DNA of 64,000 nt, taken from positions 1,426,001-1,490,000 of the forward strand of contig JADNRZ010000013.1 in NCBI GenBank assembly GCA_015501605.1, given 5' to 3'. How positions within the stretch are numbered: the stretch's first letter is position 1; each line of letters begins with the position of its first letter. Source of the stretch: Panaeolus papilionaceus (Eukaryota > Basidiomycota > Agaricomycetes > Agaricales). Made by a program: the position numbers and the translations under genes. Under the pieces are notes generated by a model. It was not told where the DNA came from. It searched no databases and was given only the letters and a program-made list of their open reading frames with translations. Positions 46,620 through 59,442 of this stretch are shown here, in pieces.

Positions 46620-47349
46620 CTAAACAAGTTTCACACCCCCCTTCAACGACGCATAATACGCCGACATAACCACAAGCTGAAAATCCCACTCACTCCCCAA
46701 CCGCATCCCAAAGCTCTCAAACGCCCTCACATGACACCCCACATCCACCGGGCCCCGCGCACCCACAAACTGCTTCGCCCGCCGCCTCGACCAATACTGC
46801 GGGAACGGCACCGTGCCGTCGATGCCCGGAACCGAGGCGGCGTATTGCTTCCCCAGGAGGATGTCGTAGACCTGCCCGTTGCATGTGACGGACCCTTTGA
46901 GGGAGGCGTCGGATGCGACGTAGTTCCCCGACCCTTGGACGATGCTATACTCGATCGTGGGGTTGCGTGTCCAGCCGTAGACGGCGAATACGCCGTTGCC
47001 GTTGGGGGAGTAGTCGGCTTGGTAGTTGATCGTCCTGGGTGTGATCAGTTCAATCACGAAACGCAAGCGAAGCGGGGAAGGGAAGGGAGGCAAAAACGAC
47101 AAACCTATTCGCCTGCCCCACGCTCCACCCAACAGCACACATCTCAAACCCCTGCAATCCCGTCCATGTCGCGTTCACAGACGGGCCAGCGCCTTTAGTG
47201 CACCCTGGGACGTGATCGGTGTACACGTATTCCCCATCTCGGGCTAGACTGAGCGGGAAGGATGGAGTGACCGCTTGGGCGGTTGCGGTTGCACATAGAC
47301 ACAGAAACGCGAGGGCGAGGGAGAGTAGGGATTGGAAATTCAAAATCAT
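46620..47349 (-). CDS. Divergent GH11-like secreted protein, 219 aa, acid/base Glu replaced
   Basis: Exons 47349-47105 and 47034-46620, with the intron in the Arg codon before TINYQ, as in all complete GH11 genes of the cluster. Signal peptide MILNFQSLLSLALAFLCLC. The jelly-roll core is recognisable: [20 protein letters not shown] with nucleophile candidate Glu110, then FPQYWS and SFGMRLGSEWDFQLVVMS. At the place of the acid/base Glu (usually EGY) it has Ser206-Ala-Tyr. The N-terminal part (VPGCTKGAGPSVNATW) lacks the usual aromatic motif and is shared with the member at 49191. Normal xylanase activity is doubtful; it may bind rather than cut. A TATA-like signal lies near 47391 on the minus strand. 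Confidence 0.87.
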
Positions 47350-47859
47350 GAGCCTGTGTGTTTACTGAATTGTGGTCAGCCTTCGATGGCTATTTATGGA
47401 TATACGGATTCTTGTATATATCGCAGTGAGGTATTATACCAAGTGAATAACCCTCGATGATGCGGGGTATCAGGTCGTCTTATCATCCTGGATTGGCAGA
47501 TGCAACTCAAGTTCGACGTATCACGAACGCATCGAGCACGGATAAAACTATCCGCAATTCAAAGAACGGAGAATTATCCATACATCTTCGTTCGTGGACG
47601 GGCGCCGACCTCGATCACAAGCTAGTTTTTCCGTCGGTGGCCAATGTGATGGTGCTGCGGATTCGAAGAAGCCCTCCCTTCTGTCTTAATTTGATTGAAG
47701 CACTCAAATTGAGGGTTAGACTCGGTATTCGAATGACTCGACGTCGGATGATCAAGATTGAATAGAAATACATATCGAGCCTGACATGACCACTTGTCTT
47801 TCTGAACTCATGACAGCTATATAGTAATGCCTCCGCAAACGCCATCATTGTGACAAGAG

Positions 47860-48450
47860 CTAGGATCCTACAATGCCAAAGTAATACTCCGATTCTAACT
47901 TCCCATCATACAAATCCAGGTCAACCAGCTGAATATTATGCCGCGTCCCCAAAGTCATCCCAAACGTCTCCCAGGGTCTAAAATGACAATCAACATCCAC
48001 CGGTCCCTTGAGCTTACCAAACCCCCGCATCATTCTCCTGGAGCAGAATTGGGATAGTTGATTGCGCCGTCGAGTGGCCAAGAAGGATGTCGGATTCTTG
48101 TCTATTACACGTGGATGATTCTTTGCATGTCGCGCCTGCGGTGACGTATTTGCCCTGTCCTTGTATGACGTTGTACTCGACCATATGCATAGGATCCCGT
48201 GTCTAGTCATAAATGGCGGACGGTATTGCCAGACGAGTAAAAGTCGGGGTTGTAATCGATTAATATTATTCTTAAGGTCTAATAGTAGTAATTTAAAGCA
48301 CGTTAATAGGCGTTTCATATACAGTATACTCTATACGGACCCTCCTCAGCCACATTCAGTGGAAAGTTGTGTGTGAGAGCTTAGGCGGTGAGCTTGCCGA
48401 AAAGGACGCGCGATAAGCGAGAACGTGGAGAGTTGTTGAAAACATGGAGA
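47860..48450 (-). pseudogene. GH11 pseudogene
   Basis: The 3' part reads KGPVDVDCHFRPWETFGMTL then TRHNIQLVDLDLYDG, clearly GH11 and closest to the gene at 46620. Upstream the frame shifts: VEYNVIQGQGKYVTAGAT and NRQESDILLGHSTAQS appear in other frames. A possible N-terminal trace (FPLNVAEEGPYRVYCI) is near 48330-48365. Several frameshifts and stops make it non-functional. Confidence 0.8.
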
Positions 48451-49190
48451 ACACTCGACGACAAGACAATGCTGCCAGCATTGCCCTATTAATATACATA
48501 AACCCCACGGTGTATCGAGTAGGCATTTGCTGTCCAGGGTGAGCGAGATAGCGATACCCAATTTTTTTTTCCGAACGTTTGCTAGTGTTCTCCAGCATCG
48601 ATTCCTAAGTTTGTATGATATGACGGCATCTTCTGGAGCGACAGACTCGCTTCACAATCTTATCATACCCAGCGTTCAAAACTGTCCATAGTTGAACTCA
48701 TTTGCAACTTAGGGGTCGACTTCCGAGCACAAGTTGTTAGCCTGGTTACTTTCACAAGGAGCACAAGGGAACCTCTGATGCTCATCGGATACGCTCTATC
48801 CGTGTATTGAATTTGTCCCAGACGATGCTTATGAAGTCCCCAAGAACACTTAAGCCTGGTGCTGATTGACTTAGTGGTCACACACAGGGGTCAGACGCCC
48901 TATTTGGAGTACTAACTACAATGCAGGACACACATGCGCATCGACGAGATATCGGATATACTTCTGAACTATATTCCTCGTTGTATAACACTATGAGTGG
49001 TACTCCATCAACTGAGGGTGATTTTAATTTTCCGTACCCGCAACGAGCGAATCCTAATACCCAACGAAACATCTGACCCATCGAACATCATGATATCGCT
49101 TACAAGTCGTTCTGTAAAACGAACAGGAGTATCATAAACAACACCACCTACCTATAAATAACAAAAAAGCGTTGTAAAACACACCCCAAA
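48451..49190. other. Spacer, ends with TATA box of the next gene
   Basis: TATAAATA at 49153-49160 lies 31 nt before the ATG at 49191. Nothing else supported. Confidence 0.45.
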
Positions 49191-49893
49191 ATGTTTTCAT
49201 CTGTCTCGCGCACGCTGATTATCTTCATCGCAGCAACAGTCGGGGTCGCAAGATCGGATGTCGTGCAACGCAGTGTTAGCAGTCCGATCGTGTCGAGGGC
49301 GGCAATAGAGCCAGATTATTTCACCCAAAATGTAACAGGTTGCACTAATGGCTCCGGAGGCGCCTTTAGCTTCCTATGGGGGAACGTAGAGACTGTTCCC
49401 CACCCCATATGTGGCAAAGGATGGAGCAAGGGGACAAACAGGTACGATACATTCCTCTTTATATCATATAGCAAGCTAAGATTGACCATCCCAAAGGACG
49501 ATCACATACCAAGGCACCTATTTCCCTAACGGAGAGAGTAAATTCTTCATTTACGGTTGGACAAAGAACCCCCTCGTAGAATACTTCATCGTGGAGTCAT
49601 TCGGCGTGTATAAGCAATCCTCCGATACTCAGGTAGTGGGGAAGGCGACCTGCAATGGCGCAGACTACGACATTTTACTAGGAAGTCGTTCGAGCGATGG
49701 CGTTGGGCAGCAGTATTGGTCTGCGCGGACCGGAATTGTGCGTGGTCCGATTAATGGGAGGATTGATACGGATTGCCACTTTAAAGCCTGGGATGCGTTA
49801 GGGTTAAAGTTAGGGACGCATGACTATCAGATTGCTGCAGCGGATGGTTACTTTAGTAGTGGTAGCGCCAAATTGACGGTGTCGTCCCAGTAG
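49191..49893 (+). CDS. Divergent GH11-like secreted protein, 215 aa, acid/base Glu to Asp
   Basis: Exons 49191-49441 and 49497-49893. Signal peptide MFSSVSRTLIIFIAATVGVA. The core reads NPLVEYFIVESFG with nucleophile Glu112, then QYWSAR, DCHFKAWDALGLKLGTHDYQ, and [17 protein letters not shown], where the acid/base residue is Asp200 instead of Glu. The N-terminal VTGCTNGSGGAFSFLW matches the type seen at 46620-47349, so these two form a subfamily with extra Cys. Everything else is intact. Reduced or changed activity is expected but untested. Confidence 0.88.
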
Positions 49894-50529
49894 TTGTCCA
49901 CTTTGACCTTTTAGATCCATCATTCAGTAGTCAGCCTACCCGGAATTACCGACTAGAATAGATCTGCATCACTCTGACTATTTGACATCAGCCTCGAAAG
50001 GTGGAAGAGAGAGACGCGTCAAGTGATTAACATCGAACCCCCCCTATGCATATGGCTTCCATTTGAAGATTGACCAAGTTCCCAAGATGTTGCCTTCTTG
50101 CTTGTTCACGTACTTGCCAACTTGCCCAGAGGCCACTGTCAAATGTGGCATGGCAAACGAGGCTTTAAAGATTTAATATTTATCATCTGTCCGATGTCAC
50201 AATGCAAAGAATAAAACTCTTTCTATTCAGGAAAACTCGTTTGACAACCACCCTCGAAGCGTTCATGGGGTTTTCTGTTGCCTTCGTGAGCCATCATGCA
50301 TCAACCAATAGGTGATTCGATCATTGATGGCTGATGGGTAAAGGTCATGTGACTAAATTTCCTAATGGGCCTATGACTCAAAAAAGTGACAAGCAAAACC
50401 GACGTTTAGGGGCTCCTCCCCTGTCCCGATGTGGGCCGGCAGCACAGGCAACTTATATGCTAAAAATCCGAATGGGTCTGATGTTGAGCATACTTTAAAG
50501 CAGCAGATTTCCGTCATAGTCCAAAGTAT
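49894..50529. other. Spacer, no gene seen
   Basis: No supported gene or repeat. Confidence 0.4.
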
Positions 50530-50950
50530 CCCCTGAGGCTGTTGACAGCATCAGCGCCCATTATAGCATCCAACGCGCTGGTCAGTGGCACGAACCCATG
50601 CATCCTGGAATATGTTGGCTCCTCGAGCGCCAGTGGATACAACGACGCTGAATTGTTCTGTTTCTGGGATATCCCCAACCCAGCGCAGGCCACGTACATA
50701 TCTGGAGTCTTACATCACTTCAGTGTCTCTTGGTCTGTCAATGGTAGCATACTAGTTGGGTTGGCGTGGAACCCTGAAGGGTCTGATCGGTACGGATCGC
50801 AACCTCGAATACAACATCAATCAACTGTCTTAAATGTTCACTATCCTTGTGCAGAACCATCCACTACAGTGGGGATTACAACCCAACGGCAACAGCTGCG
50901 CCGAAGAACTTGGATTATGTCTGATCCGAGTGAGACCCACAATCGATAAC
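50530..50950 (+). pseudogene. GH11 pseudogene with one-base deletion
   Basis: First exon trace: NPCILEYVGSSSASGYNDAE, then HFSVSWSVNGSILVGLAWNP and a kept donor (GTACGG) after the Arg codon. The second exon begins TIHYSGDYNP and then shifts, because one C of the run in AACCCCAACGGCAACAGC is missing (here AACCCAACGGCAACAGC). The rest of the catalytic domain is absent. The start is not identifiable with certainty. Confidence 0.75.
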
Positions 50951-50985
50951 AACACAAATCGTCATAATAACCTAAAGAGGTGACA

Positions 50986-51327
50986 ATGTTACCCTTCAGA
51001 TCTCTCATCTTCATGGCGGTTATAGTGTTTCACACGTTGGCCAGTGGGACGCCGTCGTGCTCTCAAGAATACAATGGCTCCTCGAGTAATAGTCTAAGTG
51101 GATGTTCTAGCAGTGGATTCTACTATTACCAAGAGAAGTCGACCTACATCAATGGAGGTACTGGTCAATACAGCGACTCCTGGGTCCTCCATCAGAGGTT
51201 GTGCCACCATGATTGTCTCGTAATTGAATACATGTATTATGTTTTATCAATTTTAGCCTCGACATATTATTATTGGACACGTCATACATTGTATGTAGCC
51301 CTCAAGGGATCTCGAAGCAGAATGTGA
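50986..51327 (+). pseudogene. Truncated GH11 N-terminal fragment
   Basis: ATG at 50986 gives a signal peptide (MLPFRSLIFMAVIVFHTLAS), then GTPSCSQEYNGSSSNSLSGC and GFYYYQEKSTYINGGTGQYS, which is the GH11 N-terminal strand region. After that the sequence loses similarity and no catalytic half follows. Closest to the relic at 50530. Confidence 0.72.
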
Positions 51328-51811
51328 TACAAATGAACCCTTATCTTTAGTGTTTAAATAATATCTTCAACATAAATCATATGATTCCATTTGTGCCCCT
51401 GACTTTAAGGTCATGTAACCCTCGTTTGAGCACTCTATGTCGTATTTGGGGGGTTAGATCATCGAATGACCGTGACGCTTGAAAGACGCCTCCGACCCAT
51501 TCAGGAGAAGAAAATGTCGCCCAAAAGGGTATCCATGTGCAATTCGACGGGCACTGTGCCCCTTTAGCTCTATCTAAATCTTAATCTCCGACCTCGGTTG
51601 TCATGCTTCACCTAGTTCACACCATCAACCACACACCTGTCACTTTCAGATGCTGCGTGACTAAGGGCTGGAAAAATCGAAGTAGGTAATGGATAATTGT
51701 CGTGGGTTTATCCGTGCCATATGCAGCTGAACACACAACCATATAAGCTGTCAGCGTGCTAATGATGCACCATCTAAATATTGGGTCCCCCCATCGACTA
51801 TAAAGCCTAAC
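51328..51811. other. Spacer with promoter-like end
   Basis: TATAAAG occurs only about 12 nt before the ATG at 51812, so it is either not the functional TATA box or the true leader is very short. Nothing else supported. Confidence 0.35.
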
Positions 51812-52577
51812 ATGGCTTTTCTCAATTATATCATTTTTGCTGCCTCCGCTATTGCCTACGTTTTTGCCACTGGTACGCCAGCATGTCCGGGAAACTATAA
51901 CAACCACGAGAGTCGCGATATCACTCAACCCCCTAGCGCGTGTAGCGGCATCGGATATTTCTACTACTGGATGAACGGGCGCTCTCTGACGACTGCCGCC
52001 AATGGCACATACTCCAATGGTGCTGGAGGACAGTACACTATGATTTGGCCCGCAGACGATGAGTATCTGGGAGGTAGGGGATGGAACCCAGGAACCAGTA
52101 GCCGGTAAAATTCTCTCTTTCGTGCATCCTTATCTCGATACTGATAATTCTTGGATCAGAACCATTCGATATAGCGGGGTATACCGTCCCAACGGCCCGA
52201 GCCACCTTTCCGTCTACGGCTGGACTCGTAATCCCTTGATCGAGTACTTCGTCGTCGAGTCTTACGCCTCCTACAACCCGGCCTCCATAGCTCAGCAGGT
52301 TGGAAGCGTGAGCTGTGATGGTGGGAATTATGATATTTATCGTGCTACTCGCCTCAATGCGCCATCTATCGACGGAACTCAGACCTTTCTGCAGTTTTGG
52401 TCTGTCCGCAACCCCCCTAAGACTCCGGGAACAAGCATCAACGGAAGCGTCGCTTTTGCCTGCCACGCCAGCGCGTGGGCGAACTACGGGTTGAGGCTAG
52501 GAAGCTCTCACAACTTCCAGATCGTCGCTGTCGAGGGGTCCTTCAGCAGCGGGTCTGCCTCCATAACTGTCTCTTAA
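51812..52577 (+). CDS. GH11 endo-1,4-beta-xylanase, 236 aa
   Basis: Exons 51812-52104 and 52160-52577. Signal peptide [29 protein letters not shown] and [13 protein letters not shown] form the first strands; [19 protein letters not shown] carries nucleophile Glu126; [13 protein letters not shown] is the thumb region; [20 protein letters not shown] carries acid/base Glu223. All key positions are kept and the length is typical. It would cleave the xylan backbone outside the cell. The residue after the acid/base Gly is Ser instead of the usual Tyr. Confidence 0.94.
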
Positions 52578-53649
52578 TGAGTGTGTGTATTGCATGTATT
52601 TTTTCTTATAATCAGAATTTAGATCTTTTTCGATGTAAAGGATTTTTCACTCGCACACTTGATTTTAAGGATTGGATAACGGTCCCCCCAGGTGGGTGTT
52701 CAGCCTACGGCCCTCTTATAAGATGTGATGCACATAGCTACGCGTCCCTCCTTTCCCAACACTTTCCTGCGAGACTCCTCAAAAATTTTACAAGTCTGTA
52801 ATTAGATGGTACATTGAATGGCTCTTACCAGGAAAATAACACACTGAACAGGTATTGATCGACCTAAACGCGCGAAACGCTGACACGTGCACAAGTGGTT
52901 GGTTTCAGGCAATCAAAAGTTCAGGACTACATGATACAGACCGCGTTAGCATTCCATTATGCTAATATGCTTAGGCACGGTGACTATCGCTATTATTCCC
53001 GATTCCGACCGCTATTGCACACGACATCCATGTTTTTAGAAGCGGAATATACAATAGAGTTCGCGACCATTACGAGGCTTTACGAAGTAAAGTGAGTTTA
53101 TTATATCCGATTCAGAGGGCCTCAACTTTTGGACCCTGAATTTCGTTGGCAATGGAGACGGCTTTCCGCCCCGGCCTTCCCGCAGTCCAAGATTCAGGCA
53201 CAGCGAGGACATAAGTTCAATTCGGAGTGTCATATCATTGAAATACGGCTTCAAATGTCACATCTACGATCTCGTGTCAGAGGATTCATATCAAATCGCA
53301 AATGCCGTGTCTTCAAGATGAAGTGCCCAACGTTCAGCCCTGATATTAATTTTCCTTACGGGATCGTGTCATCGGTGCGCGCACACTTTATCGTTTTTCC
53401 TCACATCACGAATAGTCAAATCCAGTACTGCATGACGCTGCGCAATTCATCATGGTCAATATAACCAAGTAGTGACCATATAAGTATCAACTATGTATTG
53501 TCCGAACATCTACATGCAGGTGTACATGAGATCCGTGAACTGACTCCCGCAGGATGTATTCCATGCATAATCCAAAGCGAACCAGGAAGCTACCTCAGAC
53601 TAAGACACACCCTACTAACCTTCCGTGAGACTCCCAATTAAACCTTCTA
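52578..53649. other. Spacer between convergent GH11 genes
   Basis: Holds no supported gene; open frames at 52895 and 53129 have no recognisable content. Confidence 0.45.
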
Positions 53650-54401
53650 TCAGGAGACCGTTATTTGGGCAGAACCGTTGCCAGAATAGGACTCCACTGC
53701 GACAATCTGGAAGTTGTGCGAGCTACCGAGATTCATGCCGTAGTAGGACCAGGCTTTGAAGTGGCAGTTCGTCGTGACATTGCCGCTGATGCCGTTACCG
53801 GGGTTCTTCCCGGGGTTGCGAATGGACATGAATTGTTGGAATGTCTGTGTGCCATCGATAGAGGGCTGGTTGACGCGCGTAGTCTGAAAGAAGTCGTAGT
53901 TTGCTCCATCGCAGGATATAGACCCCTTCTTCTGTGCACCAGAAGGTGGGCCGTACGTGCCGTAGGCCTCGACAATGTAGTATTCAATAACCGGATTCCG
54001 CGTCCAGCCGTAAACAGTTAAGGCACCTTCCCCGTTGGGGTTGTAGTTTCCTGTGTAATGAATAGTCCTGTGTAACTGGAATTGAGGAAATGAAGGATAA
54101 CACTGGTAAATCTTTCATACCTGCTCCCCCCTGGATTCCATCCCTTTCCGCCAATTAGATACCCATCTCCAGACCACGTAATACTATATTGACCACTGTT
54201 GCCATTGCTATAGTACGCCTGAGGCTGCGTCGTCTCGTTTCCGTTCTGCCAAAAGTAAAATCCTCCAGGTGGCCAAATTCCGCTTGAGCTTGGAGTTCCA
54301 CTACGCGCCTCAACAGCGCCGCGTAACCCCTCGAGACGTGCGGATACGGCAAATATTCTGGAACCAATGATCGCAATGGCAATGGCGGCCTTGTGGAACA
54401 T
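53650..54401 (-). CDS. GH11 endo-1,4-beta-xylanase, 232 aa
   Basis: Exons 54401-54121 and 54067-53650. The start is taken at ATG 54401 (MFHKAAIAIAIIGSRIFAVS), which gives a proper signal peptide; the frame runs on upstream without one. GGFYFWQNGNE and YSITWSGDGYLIGGKGWNPG are the first sheets, NPVIEYYIVEAYG has nucleophile Glu122, and [20 protein letters not shown] has acid/base Glu219. The thumb-adjacent Trp (QFWSVR in relatives) is Met here (QFMSIR). Otherwise a normal secreted xylanase, on the strand opposite to its neighbours. Confidence 0.93.
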
Positions 54402-56029
54402 CGTGTAGAATTCTGGAAAGCCAGGTGGTGATGGGTCATACTTGTCGTGTAAAAGCACAACGTCTTATATCTGTTTCCTTACTTAACATATTCACTGGCC
54501 AAAGCATGTGTTCGGTATTTTGGAATTTGGATCAATTTTCATCATCTACGCCATGTTGTACGCGGAAAAACTTTGAATACTGACGAGTGACAAATATCTC
54601 GATGCAACTCTTCCATTTCAATAGTTACAATTGTCCCCTGAGGCGATACTCATACACATATCATGCATATGCATTATCTTTGTTCCATGAGGTCGTTATC
54701 GCGACGTTAATATAGGTTCGTGTTGGGTATCTGAATAGTTGCACGATAACAAGATAACATATACAATGGCTAGCCTTTGTTTTCGGATCATGTTGTCTAT
54801 CCCAGAAATTGAAAATGAATGGCGGAACCGGCGATCTAGGGCGATCCAGTCTTTCAACTCAGATCATGGGCGTCGTTTATGGGCGCTGATATGAACCTCG
54901 TGTTTGCGTCATACAGTGTTGCATGTAGCCTTCATTCGAATAACAAACATGGACAGGTAAAAACAGTAATTACCAGTCACGGTTGACAGAAGTGATGGTA
55001 AACCAGTATGAAAAGGGATACATCTTGACACTCAAAGCGTGGATCAGCGAAGTTCCTGTTGCAAACGCAATCTACGTGCAACTGAATGATTAGAGCACAG
55101 CAAAGCTCAGTCCCTTGATACACCCGACCATTTGAGGGAACATTATCGTTGATCATGGTCCATCAAGGATGAGGAATACTGATGATAGACTTCTATGCAG
55201 GTGCAGGGTTGTCATCAGAGCGGGACACGTTCCCAATAACGGATTGCAGCAACATAGCGTATGGAAACATCACAGAGAGCTCGACGCCGGTTTGTATCAA
55301 GACGGAGTATACACGACTTTGGGAGCGATGATCACATAAAATTGAATTTCATACGAGATATTCGCGCAACTGAATTTTTAAGAAAATTTAGGACATTTTG
55401 CAGTCCTTTGATACGCCAGATCAAAAGAGAACCAGAACTAACTTGGAATATTCAGGATCGATGAGCAGACATTATGGCAGTGGTAGGTATCGTTTCGTTG
55501 GGGCCTATGTAGGTGCCATACATATTTCTGGAGTTTTGCCCAACTGAAATCACTGATACAACGCCGAGGCGCTTGAGATTGAGATTGACAGCACCGCAGT
55601 ATCCTGTCGCTGAAGGTGTCGGTGCCGGTGCGAAGACGATAACGGATTGAGATAAGATAAGTGATGTGTGGCCCGACCTGCCCTAAATCACAAACTCTGA
55701 ATGTAGGCATCGGTGATGGCGGTTCTTGACCAGCAACCACGACGACATATGAATGAATTTTGTTTTCCTTTCACGTCTTGGTTTTTGTCATCGCGCTCGC
55801 TGTTCTCCTGGTATTCTGTTTCTCTAAGGTTACCTATGAAGGGGTTGTTGTCTTTAGACTGGCTCTACATGACATGTCGCCTAAAATAGGTCTGGGTTCC
55901 ACTGTGGAACTATGAGGCGGTGATGACTTCATAACTGGCTCTGGCGTCTGGGACCACTTTGCTTGAAAATGCTCCTGCTCTGGTTTATTCACAACCTCTT
56001 GTCTAACTCAAAATTTGACCTTCACAATA
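54402..56029. other. 1.6-kb spacer, no gene seen
   Basis: No supported gene or repeat. The last 100 bp before 56030 are pyrimidine-rich, as in fungal housekeeping promoters. Confidence 0.45.
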
Positions 56030-58377
56030 ATGTCTAACACCCCGAAGAATAAAGTCTGTATGATGTACGTTCCATTCCTCTTTGGTTTTATTATCGCGTT
56101 TTGACGTTAGTTTTCGCAGAATTCACGATGGCTGGGGTATAGCACCCAAAGAGGATACCAAGGGTAATGCTATTGAGAACGCTAAAACCCCAAACATGGA
56201 TAAAATCGCCAAAGACAACTCTTTCCGTACATTGAATGCGAGCGGCGAGTATGTTGGGTTGAGGAAGGGCTTGATGGGGAATTCGGAAGTTGGGTGAGTG
56301 TTTTTTTTGCGCATATATCCACCTTCTGCTAGCCCAGCTTCCCTGATTCGTCCTCATATCCCACTTTCCTCGTGTAGTCACCTTAATCTTGGTGCAGGTC
56401 GTATAGTCTGGCAAGAAATCGTCAGAATCGACAACGCTATTCAGAAGCGTGAGTTCCACAAAAACGACGTGATCATGGAGAGTTGCAAGCGTGCCAAGGA
56501 AGGGAATGGTCGACTTCATCTCTTGGGTTTGGTGAGTACAATCGCTGTCATTCGTCTACGAATCATGGTTGGCTTAACCCCTTCCACCAGATATCCGACG
56601 GCGGTGTTCACTCTCATATCAACCATCTATTCGCACTCATCGAAACAGCCAAGGAACAAGGCGTTCCACATACCTACATTCACTTCTTCTCTGACGGCCG
56701 CGATACGTCGCCCACCTCCGGAGCAGGATACATCCAGAACGTCATAGATTTCACCAAGAAACTCCAGTACGGCGAGATCGCAGATGTAATGGGACGTTAT
56801 TATGCGATGGACCGCGACAAGAGGTGGGAGAGGATTAAGATTGCCGTGGATGGGTTGGTGAATGGGGTTGGGGAGAAGGTGGATGCGGAGAAGGGTGTGG
56901 TTGATGAGGTGAAGAAGAATTATGAGAAGGATACGACGGATGAGTTTTTGAAGCCTATCATTGTTGACGGCGCCGAGGGGAGGATTAAAGGTTGGTCCAC
57001 TGCGGTTCAGTCGTTACCCGCTCTCGTGGCTCACCGAGACGATCTTATTTCTCATTAGATGATGACACCCTCTTCTTCTTCAACTATCGCTCAGACCGTA
57101 TGCGCGAAATTGTCTCTATCTTTGGCGACGTTGAACACCCTTCTGAGTTTGAAGGTTTCAAACTTCCGCAGAACTTGGTGAGCGCATTCTCTTCGTCCGT
57201 GGTTTCGTTTGTAACGCTTGCTCAGGGAATCACTACCATGGCGCCATACAAAACCGAATTCACGTTTCCCGTCGCGTTTCCACCCCAGCCAATGATGAAC
57301 GTTCTGTCGGAGTGGTTGTCGAAGCAGGGTTTGAACCAGGTGCACGTCGCAGGTAAGTTCGTGGCCATGTACAGATGTTCACCCACCAGACCATCTGTCA
57401 CCATATCCACGCCTGTGTTCGTCCCCATCATAGTCCATCTTATCGTTCTCATCTTTTCTATCACTCTAGAAACCGAGAAATACGCCCATGTCACGTTCTT
57501 TTTCAACGGAGGCGTCGAAAAGCAGTTCAAGAATGAAGAGCGATTCATGGTTCCGTCGCCGAAGGTTGCGACGTATGATAAGGATCCGAAGATGAGTGTT
57601 CATGGGGTTGCGGATAAGGTGGTTGAGTTTTTGGATAAGGGGGAGTGTGAGTTTGTGATGTGTAATTTTGCGCCACCTGATATGGTGAGTTGGATTTGTG
57701 ATTGGGTTTAGATGGTTGGGTTCCGTGAGGTGGTCTGGTTTTCACGTGAGGCTGTGAAGAGATAGTCGAGAAGTCGACCATCATCAGACATATTTCCATT
57801 GCTCGTCTCCCGGGCTCTGCCTTCAGTCATCCTTCGTTTGCCGACTTCGTACTTCTCTTGTCACCCTTCTACTTTTGTCGGTGTTCTTAGCCCTATTCTC
57901 ATTCTTAGGTTGGGCACACGGGAAACTATGATGCTGCAGTCCAAGCCATCACTGAGACCGACTCAGCGGTTGGCAAGGTCTACGACGCGGCTATGAAGAA
58001 CGGGTACGTCCTCGTCATCACGGCCGACCACGGGAACGCAGAAGAGATGATCGATCCGTTGACGGGGGATAAGAAGACTTCACATACGACAAACAGGGTC
58101 CCGTTTATCATCGCTGCTCCCAAGGACGCGTTGGGAGAAGAGGAGATGAGGAGGATGAGGTTTGCGAGAGAGGGCAAGGCGGGAAAGATGGGAGCGATGC
58201 GTGGTGGGGAAGAGGAGGCGGATGGGGCGTTGTGTGATGTTGCGCCTACGGTAATGGATATTATGGGGTTGGAGAAGCCGGAAGGTGAGTTTGATTGTTT
58301 TGGGCTGGTGGGTTGTGCTGATGACGATGATAGAGATGACGGGGAGGAGTTTGTTGGTTTCGAGACCGAAGAATTGA
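56030..58377 (+). CDS. 2,3-bisphosphoglycerate-independent phosphoglycerate mutase, 547 aa
   Basis: Nine exons: 56030-56064, 56120-56293, 56378-56531, 56591-56990, 57059-57177, 57226-57352, 57470-57684, 57909-58284, 58334-58377. It interconverts 3- and 2-phosphoglycerate in glycolysis and gluconeogenesis in the cytosol, using two metal ions and a phospho-serine. Visible landmarks: IIHDGWGIAP, GLMGNSEVGHLNLGAGR with catalytic Ser67, HFFSDGRDTSPTSG, RYYAMDRDKRWER, FFNYRSDRMREI, FAPPDMVGHTGNYDAA, VITADHGNAEEM, HTTNRVPFI and the end MTGRSLLVSRPKN. Somewhat longer than the usual 510-520 residues, partly from a Gly/Glu-rich insert near residue 500. It lies inside the GH11 cluster but has no link to it in function. 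Confidence 0.96.
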
Positions 58378-58650
58378 GCAGGGTATCTTTGACTACTTCG
58401 TGTCAGTTGTAGGTTAGTATCTCAAATATCTGTATTGCCAAATCCTAATTCCTATCGCTAGGTAGAGATCATCGTTTGTAGGGACAATATAAATAGTTGA
58501 GATTGAGATTGTTGTTCATGGTTTCTCCGTGTGCAATAAGATCCTTGGAATTGAAGTTAACAGACTTCGAGATTTGTATCAAGAACTTTCCGAATTCAGG
58601 CCGCGATGCCGCTGTGTTGTCTGTTTCTTTCAAGCTGTTTCCAACGAGGG

Positions 58651-58658
58651 TATAAATG
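58651..58658 (+). promoter_or_regulatory. TATA-like box of the GH11 gene at 58724
   Basis: TATAAATG about 70 nt before the ATG. Confidence 0.45.
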
Positions 58659-58723
58659 GCAAGGTGCTAGAATTGTAAAACCCCAACTTATCCCATCAGC
58701 CATAGCCCTCGGCATCTGTGATA

Positions 58724-59442
<719 letters not shown>

